Source: Ignavibacteriales bacterium (GTDB lineage: Bacteria; Bacteroidota; Ignavibacteria; Ignavibacteriales; Melioribacteraceae). From it: a stretch of DNA of 64,000 nucleotides. Of this stretch, positions 7,933 through 16,983 are shown piece by piece. The notes under the pieces are model-generated. The model saw only the letters and a program-made list of their open reading frames with translations. It searched no databases and was not told where the DNA came from. The stretch spans positions 682,001-746,000 of the forward strand of contig JAPLFF010000007.1 of assembly GCA_026390775.1 (NCBI GenBank), read 5' to 3'. A program made the position numbers and the translations under genes. Within the stretch, counting starts at the first letter, position 1. Every line of letters starts with the position of its first letter.

Positions 7933-8967
7933 ATGAAAAAGGATTCCTCTGTAAAACATCTTGCACATGATCTTAATAATATTTTCACACGCATACTTAA
8001 CAGTATAGACCTTCTTAAAAGAAAAGTTGCTAACATTGATTCTATCCTTCCTATCCTGAATAACATTGAAAGCGGCACTTATCTTGCATCAGAGATGATT
8101 GATGATACATTTGGCAATACTTCAAATAAAATTATCCAGCGAAAAATTAATTTAAATTCGATTATCGCAGATATAGTCCGTTCATATACTTTACAACAAA
8201 AAGACAAAATTGGTTTTCACCTTTCACTTGAAAAAAACCTTAAACAAGTAAACGGCAAGTATTCTGATTTTTATCGGGTAATCTTAAATCTCGTAATTAA
8301 TTCAATTGAAGCAATTGATGGGAATGGATTAATAAGAATTAAAACATGCAATTTAGAAAATGAAGATAAAATTCAAATTATCATAAACGATAACGGAAGC
8401 GGTATCGAAGAGCAGTTTCTTTCTCAAGTATTCAATGAAGACTATTCAACTAAAAATAAAAATAAAATTTCCGGCGTTGGATTATCTATCGTTAAAGAGA
8501 TTATTGAAGATTATAATGGAACTATTTCCGTTTCAAGTGAAGTAAGCAAAGGTTCTGAATTTACTATCACATTAAATTCTGCACCGATACTGCATGATAA
8601 ACCTGCACAAAGCGGAAAAACAATTTTGATTGCAGAAGATGAAGATATACTTCGCGAACTTCTTACAGAACTTTTACAATCTTATGATTACTCAATACTT
8701 ACTGCAACAAACGGAATTGAAGTTCTGGATATACTTAAAGTGAGAACGCCAGATCTACTGATCATTGATAAAAAAATGCCTGAGATGGATGGACTAACAT
8801 GTTTGCATGAAATTAATAAAGCAGGTTACGTTTTACCAATCGTCCTTGCTTCAGGCTCACCTTCTGAATTTGATGAAACTCTTCCCAATAATTTTATAAG
8901 TAAAATCATCAACAAGCCGTACAACTTTGAGGAATTGCATTCTTTAGTAAAAGAATTAATTGGGTAG
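7933..8967 (+). CDS. Soluble hybrid histidine kinase with C-terminal receiver
   Basis: The 344-residue protein has no membrane segment. It opens directly with a dimerisation helix whose HLAHDLNNIFTRI carries the candidate phospho-His. The ATPase domain shows the N box NLVINSIEAI (about residue 119), the G1 box INDNGSGIEE and the G2 box SGVGLSIVKEI. A receiver follows (about 230-344) with IAEDED and the acceptor Asp near 278 in LLIIDKKMPEMDG. There is no sensor domain, so the input must come from a partner protein, possibly the facing receiver-DHp protein. The start is one base after the NtrC-type regulator, implying translational coupling and a cognate pair. Its last 12 bases overlap the 3' end of the convergent gene. 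Confidence 0.9.
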   Translation: MKKDSSVKHLAHDLNNIFTRILNSIDLLKRKVANIDSILPILNNIESGTYLASEMIDDTFGNTSNKIIQRKINLNSIIADIVRSYTLQQKDKIGFHLSLEKNLKQVNGKYSDFYRVILNLVINSIEAIDGNGLIRIKTCNLENEDKIQIIINDNGSGIEEQFLSQVFNEDYSTKNKNKISGVGLSIVKEIIEDYNGTISVSSEVSKGSEFTITLNSAPILHDKPAQSGKTILIAEDEDILRELLTELLQSYDYSILTATNGIEVLDILKVRTPDLLIIDKKMPEMDGLTCLHEINKAGYVLPIVLASGSPSEFDETLPNNFISKIINKPYNFEELHSLVKELIG

Positions 8968-9639
8968 GTCTTTTTTCTCATCTGACTTCAAATCAATTAT
9001 ATTAAGATCGTTAACGTAAGGCGTGATTACCGGTTTTTTAATAGAACCAAGCTTATTAAGAACCGCAATAATATCTCTTGCGGCATTTTCAATAAACTCA
9101 ATTCTCTTTAAGATGTTTTCTGAAGAATAATTTGTTTTAGAAAATTCTCTACGAATAGCTGCAGTTGAAAGATTGATCAATGTTAAGGGTTGTTTTATCT
9201 CGTGATTTGCAGTTACAACAGTTGCAGCAAATGTTTTAATCTTTTCTATTTCAATAAGAAATTTATTTGTCTCACTGAATCTAAGCGCTGAATTTATTCG
9301 TGCAATTAATTCAATGCGGTTAAAAGGTTTCTTGATATAATCGAAAGCACCCGACTGCAATCCTTTTTTTAAATTGTCTGCTTCTGTCAAAGCGGTTAAT
9401 AAAATTATCGGAATAAGTTTTGTTTCATCTTTAGAAGACAAAGTTTTACAGACGTCATAACCGGAAATATCAGGCATCATAATATCTAAAAGTATAAGAT
9501 CCGGTTTTTCATCAACAGCTTTTTGAATCCCCATTTCACCATTATAAGCTTTTGCAATTTCAAAACCTTCACGCTCCAGTCTGTCTTGAAGTAAAAAGAC
9601 GCTATCCGGACTATCATCAATGATCAGAATTTTTTTCAT
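8956..9639 (-). CDS. Response regulator with C-terminal kinase-like dimerisation domain lacking an ATPase
   Basis: Residues 1-120 are a canonical receiver (IIDDS, acceptor Asp52 in LILLDIMMPD, T82 and K104-type switch residues). Residues about 125-200 resemble a histidine-kinase DHp helix pair: TANHEIKQPLTLINL carries an H-E-x-K-x-P box with His146. The chain ends after 227 residues with no ATP-binding domain. It may be phosphorylated in trans on His146, act as a phosphotransfer hub, or be a truncated hybrid kinase. It follows the large hybrid kinase after only six bases, so the two are one operon, and it overlaps the tail of the facing kinase gene. Confidence 0.85.
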   Translation of the reverse strand: MKKILIIDDSPDSVFLLQDRLEREGFEIAKAYNGEMGIQKAVDEKPDLILLDIMMPDISGYDVCKTLSSKDETKLIPIILLTALTEADNLKKGLQSGAFDYIKKPFNRIELIARINSALRFSETNKFLIEIEKIKTFAATVVTANHEIKQPLTLINLSTAAIRREFSKTNYSSENILKRIEFIENAARDIIAVLNKLGSIKKPVITPYVNDLNIIDLKSDEKKDLPN

Positions 9640-9645
9640 TGGTGG

Positions 9646-12600
9646 TTAACTAACTTTGGCTTTTAAATATTTTTTTAATTTCGAGGCAAGTACTTGTGAG
9701 TTTATCGGTTTTGTTACTAGATCATTAAAACCATTTTTTTCAATAACCTCTTTATTATCCAGCATTGCATAAGCTGTTAGTGCAATTACAGGAATATTTT
9801 CAAATCTTTTTTCATTACGTATTTGTTTTATTGTTTCAAATCCATCCATCTGCGGCATCATTATATCTAAAAATATTAAATCCGGTTCAATATGATTCAA
9901 TGTTAATAAACATTCCATCCCATTATGTGCAAATATGGTATTACAATTCATTTCCTTAACGAACTCACCAATAGTAAAAAGTGCATCGTTATCATCATCA
10001 ACAATTAAAACTGTTGGTTTCGAATCTTTGCTGTTTTCATTCTTCAGATAATAATTTGTTTGTTCATTTGGATACGTTTCTTCAATAAGATTATTTTTTC
10101 TATTTGTAGTATCGTCATCAATCTTTAATCTGTCGCGTAATACTTTCAACACATCCAACGGGTGTGATTTAACTATTAATGCTATTTCCTTAAACTTATT
10201 ATTCAATTTATTTATTTGATCGTGAGTGAAGACTTTTGGTACCTTTAATATAACCGGAACATTTTTTAACTGTCTGTCTTGAGATATTTCATAAATCATT
10301 TGTAATGATTGTTCCATAAAGGTAGCAATATCTATTATAATCAAATTCGGTTTCTCATTTTGAATTCGCTCACCAACATTTGCTGAAGTAGAAATAATAG
10401 CAATATCAAAAGCATCTCCAAAAGATTTTTTGAGTGTTTCAAATTCATTTTGATGGGTATCTATAAAAATAATCTTTCGAATATTTTTTTCAAAATGCGA
10501 TTCAACCTTCGATATCAATTCCTTAAACTCATTGTAATTAATTTTTTCAATAATAAAATCAAAGATCTCCGGTTCCCATCCGACTTTTTCTTCTTCTACA
10601 ATTATTGTAAGAACAATCGGTATGTGCCGTGTTGATGCGTTGCTTTTCATAGCAGGAATAAAAGTCCATAGATTACCTTCATTTATAAATGGGTTAAATA
10701 TAACTGCATATGGTAACTTTTCTTTCGCCAAACGTAACCCGTCATCAGTGTTTGAAGTTATAATAACATTGTAATCATATGAAGCCAAATAATCACCAAT
10801 TAACTTTTGCGTATCAATATTATCGTTAATTATGAGTATGGATTTTGTCAGTTGTCTTTCTTTTTCTGGATCAGTTAAAGTTAAAAATTGATGCTCTTGA
10901 ACTTCAACAACATCGAGTACGGTATCAGGTAACATAAAATAAAATCGTGAACCATTTCCGGATTCGCTTTGAAGAGAAAGTGTTCCTCCAAGCAGTTCAA
11001 CATATTTTTTACAGATAGCAAGACCTAAACCTGCACCACCATATTTTCTGGATGTGCTGCTGTCTACCTGTCTAAACTCGCTAAAAATAATTTTCTTGTT
11101 TTCATCAGAGATGCCTATGCCTGTATCAGTTACACTGAACTCGATATCAGTTCCATTGATTAGTTTAATACCAAGTCGGACAGATCCTTTATCGGTAAAC
11201 TTAACTGCATTTACCAATAAGTTAATTAGAATCTGTTCCAGCTTACTCCTATCAGTATTAAGAAGAACATTAGAATTTCTCTTAACATCAAAATTAAACT
11301 CAATATTTTTCTCTGATGTGATTTGTTGAATGTTCGGATAAATTTCTTCAAGTATATCATTCAACAAAAAGCTCTCTTTCTTAACTTCAATTTTGCCGGA
11401 CTCAAATTTTGAGAATTCCAAAATATTGGTAATTAAAGAAAGCAATTTTTTCCCGTTTCGATGAACTATATTCAAGCGGTCCTTAGCTTTTATAACAACC
11501 GAACTATCTTTAATCAATAATTCTGTCAATCCAAGAATAGAAATTAAAGGTGTTCGGAGTTCATGAGACATACTAGCTAAAAATTCGGATTTCACTTTTG
11601 TTAATTCAACTGCTTTGATTCTCTGTCGTTCAATTTCATCAGCTTTGTCTTTTAATTGCTCGTGTAGTTCTTTCAATTCATCGTTTTGCTTAATGATCTG
11701 TTTATTCTGCTTTTGATATTCTTCATTGAGTTTCTTCAATTCACCAATAAAATTTTCAAGCTGTTCAAAAGATTTTGCATTGATAATTCCAACTGCAAGC
11801 TGTTCATGAATATTATCAATATAATTACGAACATCTGTATGAGGGTCGGACTCTGCAGCTAATTCAAGTACTCCAATTGTCTCTTTGTTATAAATAATCG
11901 GGTATATCATTAAATACTTAATCTTTATAGAAGCTATACCAGTTTTTATTTCGGGGAAGTTATCGCTGAACCGGAATTCAACTTTTTCTTTCTTCTCAAT
12001 CGCATTACTATATAGACTCACGTCTTGTTTTAATTCAATAAATTTTTTACTGATTCCAAATGACGATATTAATCTTAAAGATTTTTGCTCAACAAGATAT
12101 AGTACACCAAATGTTAATCCGGTTGACTTAATTATTTTAGAAAGTGAGGCATCGGATATTTCAATTAAGGTTGGGTTTTGGTTAATGAGAGTTAAGAACT
12201 CAGAATATTCTTTTTCAGCTCTTTTATTCCGGACTAATTCATCAAGCATATGGTTGAATGTTTCACCGAACTTACCGACTTCATCTTTTGTAAGAATCGG
12301 GACGCGGTGATCAAGATTTCCCTTCCCTGTGATTTCTGCTGCCTGACTTAATAGAGAGACCTGTTCTCTAAGCTTAGCAGTAAAAACCCAAACTACAATA
12401 AAGGTTATAACACTTCCTGCAATTACAACAAGCAACATTACTAATCTTAATGTATCCCGGAATTCAACACCTTCTTTATAAACATTAAAAACAATAAAAT
12501 TAATTTTTGCACCTGGAGTTAGAATAGATTTTGGAATAAATAGTGCAGCGGTAAAATCTGCATTGTCCAACTCGGCAGTAAATAAATCAAAACTATTACG

Positions 12601-13182
12601 GTATTTTAAATTCCGTACTGCATTTATTATACTTAAAAGATGAACTTGGTTTTTTTCCGGATTGGAGATCTCATCCGGAGAATTATTAATTACCAAAGCA
12701 ACTTCAGCGCGTATTTTTTGGGAGATTCGATTTAAATACTTGGACGAAATTTGATTTCCGTAATAAACAGTTTTGCCGTGGGGAAATTGTGCATATTTAA
12801 GAATTACATTTGGATTATCGGAAAAAAATTGTCTAAATGATGAAGATCTAATATTGAGATATGAGCCGGATTTTACTTTGAATTCCCGATTGTTAATAAG
12901 AGAATCATTTACAAGTGTAAAACAAAAATCTATTGAAGTTGAATCTAGATTTATTCTATTAAAAGAATTAACGAAAGAAGAGATTAGACGAAAATCCTCT
13001 TCCAATTTTACTTGTTCGTTTTGGAATGCAAATGCAAAATCATTAGTAGAATTTAAAACAATTTTTGACTGTTGCTGAGTTAAAACTTTTCCCGTTAATG
13101 AATAGAAAACAAAAGTTGAAGCAATGGACATGACAAGAACGATAAGAAAAGCAATCAATATAAATCTATAGTTAAGCTTCAT
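9646..13182 (-). CDS. Membrane hybrid histidine kinase with GAF and three receiver domains
   Basis: The 1178-residue chain has a first membrane helix (about 7-29), a periplasmic sensor of about 210 residues and a second helix (about 246-268). After these come a HAMP linker, a GAF-like domain (about 335-485) and a coiled coil rich in K, E and Q. The DHp box SMSHELRTPL has its His near 540, followed by an ATPase with N, G1 (VTDTGIGIS) and G2 boxes. Three receivers follow. The first (from about 777) has Asn in place of the acceptor Asp (VIFNPFINE) and is probably inert. The second (about 897) keeps LIIIDIA. The third (about 1055) is canonical with FLDIMMPQMDG. It is co-transcribed with the receiver-DHp gene and is the likely sensor of that module. 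Confidence 0.93.
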   Translation of the reverse strand: MKLNYRFILIAFLIVLVMSIASTFVFYSLTGKVLTQQQSKIVLNSTNDFAFAFQNEQVKLEEDFRLISSFVNSFNRINLDSTSIDFCFTLVNDSLINNREFKVKSGSYLNIRSSSFRQFFSDNPNVILKYAQFPHGKTVYYGNQISSKYLNRISQKIRAEVALVINNSPDEISNPEKNQVHLLSIINAVRNLKYRNSFDLFTAELDNADFTAALFIPKSILTPGAKINFIVFNVYKEGVEFRDTLRLVMLLVVIAGSVITFIVVWVFTAKLREQVSLLSQAAEITGKGNLDHRVPILTKDEVGKFGETFNHMLDELVRNKRAEKEYSEFLTLINQNPTLIEISDASLSKIIKSTGLTFGVLYLVEQKSLRLISSFGISKKFIELKQDVSLYSNAIEKKEKVEFRFSDNFPEIKTGIASIKIKYLMIYPIIYNKETIGVLELAAESDPHTDVRNYIDNIHEQLAVGIINAKSFEQLENFIGELKKLNEEYQKQNKQIIKQNDELKELHEQLKDKADEIERQRIKAVELTKVKSEFLASMSHELRTPLISILGLTELLIKDSSVVIKAKDRLNIVHRNGKKLLSLITNILEFSKFESGKIEVKKESFLLNDILEEIYPNIQQITSEKNIEFNFDVKRNSNVLLNTDRSKLEQILINLLVNAVKFTDKGSVRLGIKLINGTDIEFSVTDTGIGISDENKKIIFSEFRQVDSSTSRKYGGAGLGLAICKKYVELLGGTLSLQSESGNGSRFYFMLPDTVLDVVEVQEHQFLTLTDPEKERQLTKSILIINDNIDTQKLIGDYLASYDYNVIITSNTDDGLRLAKEKLPYAVIFNPFINEGNLWTFIPAMKSNASTRHIPIVLTIIVEEEKVGWEPEIFDFIIEKINYNEFKELISKVESHFEKNIRKIIFIDTHQNEFETLKKSFGDAFDIAIISTSANVGERIQNEKPNLIIIDIATFMEQSLQMIYEISQDRQLKNVPVILKVPKVFTHDQINKLNNKFKEIALIVKSHPLDVLKVLRDRLKIDDDTTNRKNNLIEETYPNEQTNYYLKNENSKDSKPTVLIVDDDNDALFTIGEFVKEMNCNTIFAHNGMECLLTLNHIEPDLIFLDIMMPQMDGFETIKQIRNEKRFENIPVIALTAYAMLDNKEVIEKNGFNDLVTKPINSQVLASKLKKYLKAKVS

Positions 13183-13290
13183 TACGTGATTTTACCTTCC
13201 GGTTTAATGAGTATTAAAACGGAATGAAAAGCTATTGTTAATTGCTTGACGGTAAGATAACTAACCGCATTAAAATAATTTGTTCTAATA

Positions 13291-14529
13291 CTATTTTTTA
13301 TCGTCTTCTTTTTTCTTGGATTGCTCTTTATATTTCTCGATATCGTTCTTCTGCTGCTCTAATGTGTTTTGTAATGTGTTTTGTGCCTTCGGTCTTAAAA
13401 ATCTTTCCCTTAAAGTTGGAAGAATGTCAGCTTTTATCAAAAGAATTATTTCTTTTTGAGAAACTGTAGTCTGATCGTATCCAAAAATATATCTTAGACC
13501 TAAAAACCACCACGGAAGATCTCTCAACAACGGAATTCCTCTTCGCACAGTTGTTTCTTCGTTTACAATCAATCCGCCAATCGCAGTTTCTTCTCCGTCA
13601 AGTAAAAGAAGATTTGTTGTTACTTCAGTTTTCGGTTTTTCAGTTGATAGCGAACCGATTATTACAGAACTTCTTTCCATCCTAACTTTTAGATAAACAT
13701 AGTCTATTCCGTCTTGATTTAAAATTGTTGGAGTAACATCAATGATCGTTCCGGCTTGAAAGAACTTATCAACCAAGTTCCCAGAGAAATCCCTTTCTTT
13801 AATAGAGAAATCCGAACCTACTTGTGTTTTTCCAGATTTTTTGTTTATTGCCGTAATAACCGGACGGGAAATTATTCTACCAAGATTTTCTTCCTCAAAA
13901 AATTTCAATAACGAAGTAGCGGTTCCATCAAACGGACCCATAGAAAAAGTTGACTTGCTGCTTAAATTAAAGTCTGTAGGAACTTGTTGCTGTTGAGTTG
14001 TTGTAGATGAAGAAGCCTGGCCTTGAAGAGAAACCAATTTTCCGCCGACTGTTAATCCCGTTTGAGACAACATGAATTCCCAATTAACACCTTTTTCTTT
14101 CATCTCTTGAACATTTGCTTCAAACATTACTGCCGATATTTTTACTTCTCTTTCATCAATGGAAACAGAACTTGTATCGGAACCAATTTTTGTATCTGTT
14201 TTTCTCCTAACGATAATTGTTGATTCTGTTTCTTCAAAAATCAGATTATTGTATTGAACAATTATGACCAACGCTTTTTTGTACTGCATCTTATCAATTT
14301 CAATTCCGATCGGAGTTGTGATAGTTATCGGCGATACAACCTTCTTACCGGAGATTTTCTCACTAACTTTGCTTATTACTTGTATAGCCTGGTCAAAACT
14401 GATGCTTTCTGATAACGTAACAAGCTCAGCCGGATTAACATACCCTTTTAATTTATCCTTCAAATCAATTTGACCATGAGTAGTTAACATAAATCCGAAT
14501 AGAATTAAAATTACGATTAGCTTTTTCAT
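13291..14529 (-). CDS. pilQ: PilQ/GspD-type secretin
   Basis: The protein would form the outer-membrane pore of the type IV pilus. It has a signal peptide (KLIVILILFGFML) and a short N-domain with AIQVISKVSEKISGKK and TTPIGIEIDKMQYKKAL. The C-terminal secretin domain follows, marked by EANVQEMKEKGVNWEF, RPVITAINKKSG, DVTPTI and GGLIVNEETTVRRGIPLLRD. It is shorter than most PilQ proteins (412 residues) and has only one visible N-domain repeat. An upstream TTG at 14559 would give 10 extra residues, but the ATG at 14529 starts right at the signal peptide and one base after the preceding stop. The C-terminus is a charged Q/K/E-rich tail. It is the last gene of the pilus operon. Confidence 0.88.
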   Translation of the reverse strand: MKKLIVILILFGFMLTTHGQIDLKDKLKGYVNPAELVTLSESISFDQAIQVISKVSEKISGKKVVSPITITTPIGIEIDKMQYKKALVIIVQYNNLIFEETESTIIVRRKTDTKIGSDTSSVSIDEREVKISAVMFEANVQEMKEKGVNWEFMLSQTGLTVGGKLVSLQGQASSSTTTQQQQVPTDFNLSSKSTFSMGPFDGTATSLLKFFEEENLGRIISRPVITAINKKSGKTQVGSDFSIKERDFSGNLVDKFFQAGTIIDVTPTILNQDGIDYVYLKVRMERSSVIIGSLSTEKPKTEVTTNLLLLDGEETAIGGLIVNEETTVRRGIPLLRDLPWWFLGLRYIFGYDQTTVSQKEIILLIKADILPTLRERFLRPKAQNTLQNTLEQQKNDIEKYKEQSKKKEDDKK

Positions 14530-14530
14530 T

Positions 14531-15418
14531 TTATTTACTCTGCTTTTTTTCTTTTTCAAGTTTCAAATTGTAATTCTCGATTACTCCGCCTTTATTAAGT
14601 ACAAAATTTACTTCGCTGTTCTGATAATTAATATTTGTAAGATAACCGAGATATACCTGATCACCTTCCCATAATAAATATGTGTTGCCGCTTGCATCAG
14701 AAAGGAAAGCCCCGTCCGGAATTAGCGCTAGCAAATGAGCTGATTGAGCATCCAATAATTTATCCTTATTCGGCGGGATCTCGTTTCTAATAAGAGGAAA
14801 GAAGAAATCATAAACCGGATTTGGAATTATCTGATTTTCTTTAAAATTCTTTACAAAAAAACGATTATCATTCGAATAATATACTTTTGCCTTAAACTTG
14901 TAACTTACTAGATAATGCGGCGTACCGTCTTGCTCTACTTTAACATTATTTGTTAAATCAATGTCACTAACTTTTTTAAGTTGTTTACTTTCCTCTAATG
15001 CATAAATTAGTTTAACAAAATCATTGAATTCAGCAATGCCATTTAAAGTGTAATGATAAATATTGTAATCAGCAGAAGTTTCTGTCTCAACATATTCTAT
15101 GTTAACATATGAGTTCGGTGAAAAATTAAAACTCACTTGATTCACAAAATTGAAGAACGATGCCTGTGTAAGATTATAGGGTATGTTATACTTTCTATTT
15201 GCTAATATTGAATCAAGTTCAGCAACTCGTTTTTTGAGAAGATCTAATTGTTGATTCAGAGCATCGGTATCAAGTTGGTAAAGTTTTAATTCTTTGATCT
15301 TCTTTTGCTTATCATTAATTTTTCCTTTTTGTAAAAAGAAATGGAAGAATCCCCCGCCAACAAGGATGGCTATAAAAATTATTAAAATTATGATTGTATT
15401 TTTTACTTTACTGCTCAT
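14531..15418 (-). CDS. pilO: PilO-like pilus assembly protein with PilP-like C-terminus
   Basis: A single membrane helix (about residues 8-28) is followed by a coiled-coil segment (KGKINDKQKKIKELKLYQ to AELDSIL) and a ferredoxin-like domain typical of PilO (LTQASFFNFVNQVS and LNGIAEFNDFVKLIYALEE). The last 80 residues (LLALIPDGAFLSDASGNTYL to GGVIENYNLKLE) look like the small beta-domain of PilP, which links the inner-membrane PilMNO complex to the secretin. It therefore probably combines two alignment-complex roles in one chain. The gene overlaps the upstream pilM-pilN fusion by four bases (ATGA) and is one base from pilQ. Confidence 0.78.
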   Translation of the reverse strand: MSSKVKNTIIILIIFIAILVGGGFFHFFLQKGKINDKQKKIKELKLYQLDTDALNQQLDLLKKRVAELDSILANRKYNIPYNLTQASFFNFVNQVSFNFSPNSYVNIEYVETETSADYNIYHYTLNGIAEFNDFVKLIYALEESKQLKKVSDIDLTNNVKVEQDGTPHYLVSYKFKAKVYYSNDNRFFVKNFKENQIIPNPVYDFFFPLIRNEIPPNKDKLLDAQSAHLLALIPDGAFLSDASGNTYLLWEGDQVYLGYLTNINYQNSEVNFVLNKGGVIENYNLKLEKEKKQSK

Positions 15419-16983
15419 TTTGTAGTAAGAGTCTCCTTCATTAACTTCAAATTAAGAATGTATGCAAAAGCGCTTTTTTCTCGAAGTTGTTCATAATTAA
15501 TACTTTTCAGTAAGGACCCTTTATTCAGATCTGCAAACTCGGTAAGTACACTTCTATTTAATGAATAACCATTCAATTTGATTTCGTCAGGCGTTACTGT
15601 TTCAATTTTAGTTACCCAAAAATTTCTTCTTCTTTCAATAAAGTCGGACATTTTAAAAATTGTTTTATTCCAAAGACTGGAACCTTCTGCGGCTTGATCT
15701 AGAATTTTTTGAGTAGCATCGAAATTTCTAATTCTTTCATCAATAGGGGCTATTTCAGCAACAAGAGCTTGATTTTCAATTTGTCTCTGATTAAGCCGGG
15801 CAATTTCATAATCCAGATCCTTCATTTCACGAATATTGGAAAGTATTTGAAACGTAAAATAAAATGCCGCTCCAAAAAGCAGAGGCATAACAGCATAACT
15901 ATGCCATCCGAATTGCAGGAATTTTTGATTCTCCTGAATGTACTTCGGCAAAAAATTAACGCCTACATATGTTTTATCAAGTTCGTCAAAATATTCTACA
16001 GCAACGGAGATTGGAATTGCATACAAAGCTAAATTTGTTTTGTCTTCTTCACTAATTGAAGAAGTATTAAAATTCTCAAATTTAAGCTCGGAGACATTTG
16101 CTTCGGGAAATGTTCCATAGAAAGAAAGGATTAAATTTTCAGATCTGTCTTCACCGCATATAATAATATTATCTAACTTAGGAATACCGCCATTCTCCAT
16201 CTCCAGAAGTATCTTTGAAAAATAAACATCATAAGTATGAAGATTTTTTGTCCCAATATCTAAAGTTGATCCGATATGAGTAAGTTTTTGTCCTTCCATA
16301 AAGATCAGCTTGCTATATTCTTTTCCTATATAAACTATTAGAGAGTAATCTTCAGGAAAAAATTTTGTGGATTTTGAAACGTAATATGCTAATGATAATT
16401 CTGCGGTTTTAATTGTAGGTATTTTTAAATATCGTTTCTTATTATAATTGGCTAGTTGATTTATCAAACCAACACAAGGAATCTCTCCTTCAATAAATAC
16501 TCCAAGCATAGATTTTTCATTCAACTCAAAAACATCTATCAAATCTTCAGTTACTTCTATTCCTTTAGAGGTTTTCAAATCACTAATAACATTTTCGATC
16601 AACTTTTTCTTATTAGTATCACTCTGCCCTTCATAAGTATGAAAATTTATTACAGGTTCTGTTACAATTGGAATGAAAAGCATATTACTAAGTTTAAGTT
16701 CAGATAGAAGAGAGTTGAGTTGACCTACATCAGATTGATCAATCGGTATAGATGAAGATGAAAGTACTCCTTCAGTATCAAGATTATCAAAAGAGACTTG
16801 ATCTGCAGAGATTAGATCCTGTCCATCAAGTTCAGCCATTACATCTTGTTTTAAAGACGACTGAAGCGTGCGGGACATAGTAAGAGAACCAACACTATGA
16901 ATATTAATACCGTCTTTATCTCTTGATAAAACAGCAAGTTTAGCATCGGTGCCTTCACAATATAGACAGACAATCTGTTTCAT
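15415..16983 (-). CDS. PilM-PilN fusion of the pilus alignment complex
   Basis: The first 350 residues have the outline of the actin-like cytosolic protein PilM (phosphate-loop-like starts at IVCLYCEGTDAKLAVL, and SLIVYIGKEYSKLIF followed by a THIGSTLDIG stretch). A membrane helix follows (SYAVMPLLFGAAFYFTFQIL, about 362-381). A coiled coil and a small alpha-beta domain then match PilN (MKDLDYEIARLNQRQ, then WVTKIETVTPDEIKLNGYS). In most bacteria PilM and PilN are separate and bind through the PilN N-terminus; here they appear joined. The gene starts directly after the PilT-like stop and overlaps pilO by four bases, so the whole set is translationally linked. Confidence 0.75.
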   Translation of the reverse strand: MKQIVCLYCEGTDAKLAVLSRDKDGINIHSVGSLTMSRTLQSSLKQDVMAELDGQDLISADQVSFDNLDTEGVLSSSSIPIDQSDVGQLNSLLSELKLSNMLFIPIVTEPVINFHTYEGQSDTNKKKLIENVISDLKTSKGIEVTEDLIDVFELNEKSMLGVFIEGEIPCVGLINQLANYNKKRYLKIPTIKTAELSLAYYVSKSTKFFPEDYSLIVYIGKEYSKLIFMEGQKLTHIGSTLDIGTKNLHTYDVYFSKILLEMENGGIPKLDNIIICGEDRSENLILSFYGTFPEANVSELKFENFNTSSISEEDKTNLALYAIPISVAVEYFDELDKTYVGVNFLPKYIQENQKFLQFGWHSYAVMPLLFGAAFYFTFQILSNIREMKDLDYEIARLNQRQIENQALVAEIAPIDERIRNFDATQKILDQAAEGSSLWNKTIFKMSDFIERRRNFWVTKIETVTPDEIKLNGYSLNRSVLTEFADLNKGSLLKSINYEQLREKSAFAYILNLKLMKETLTTK

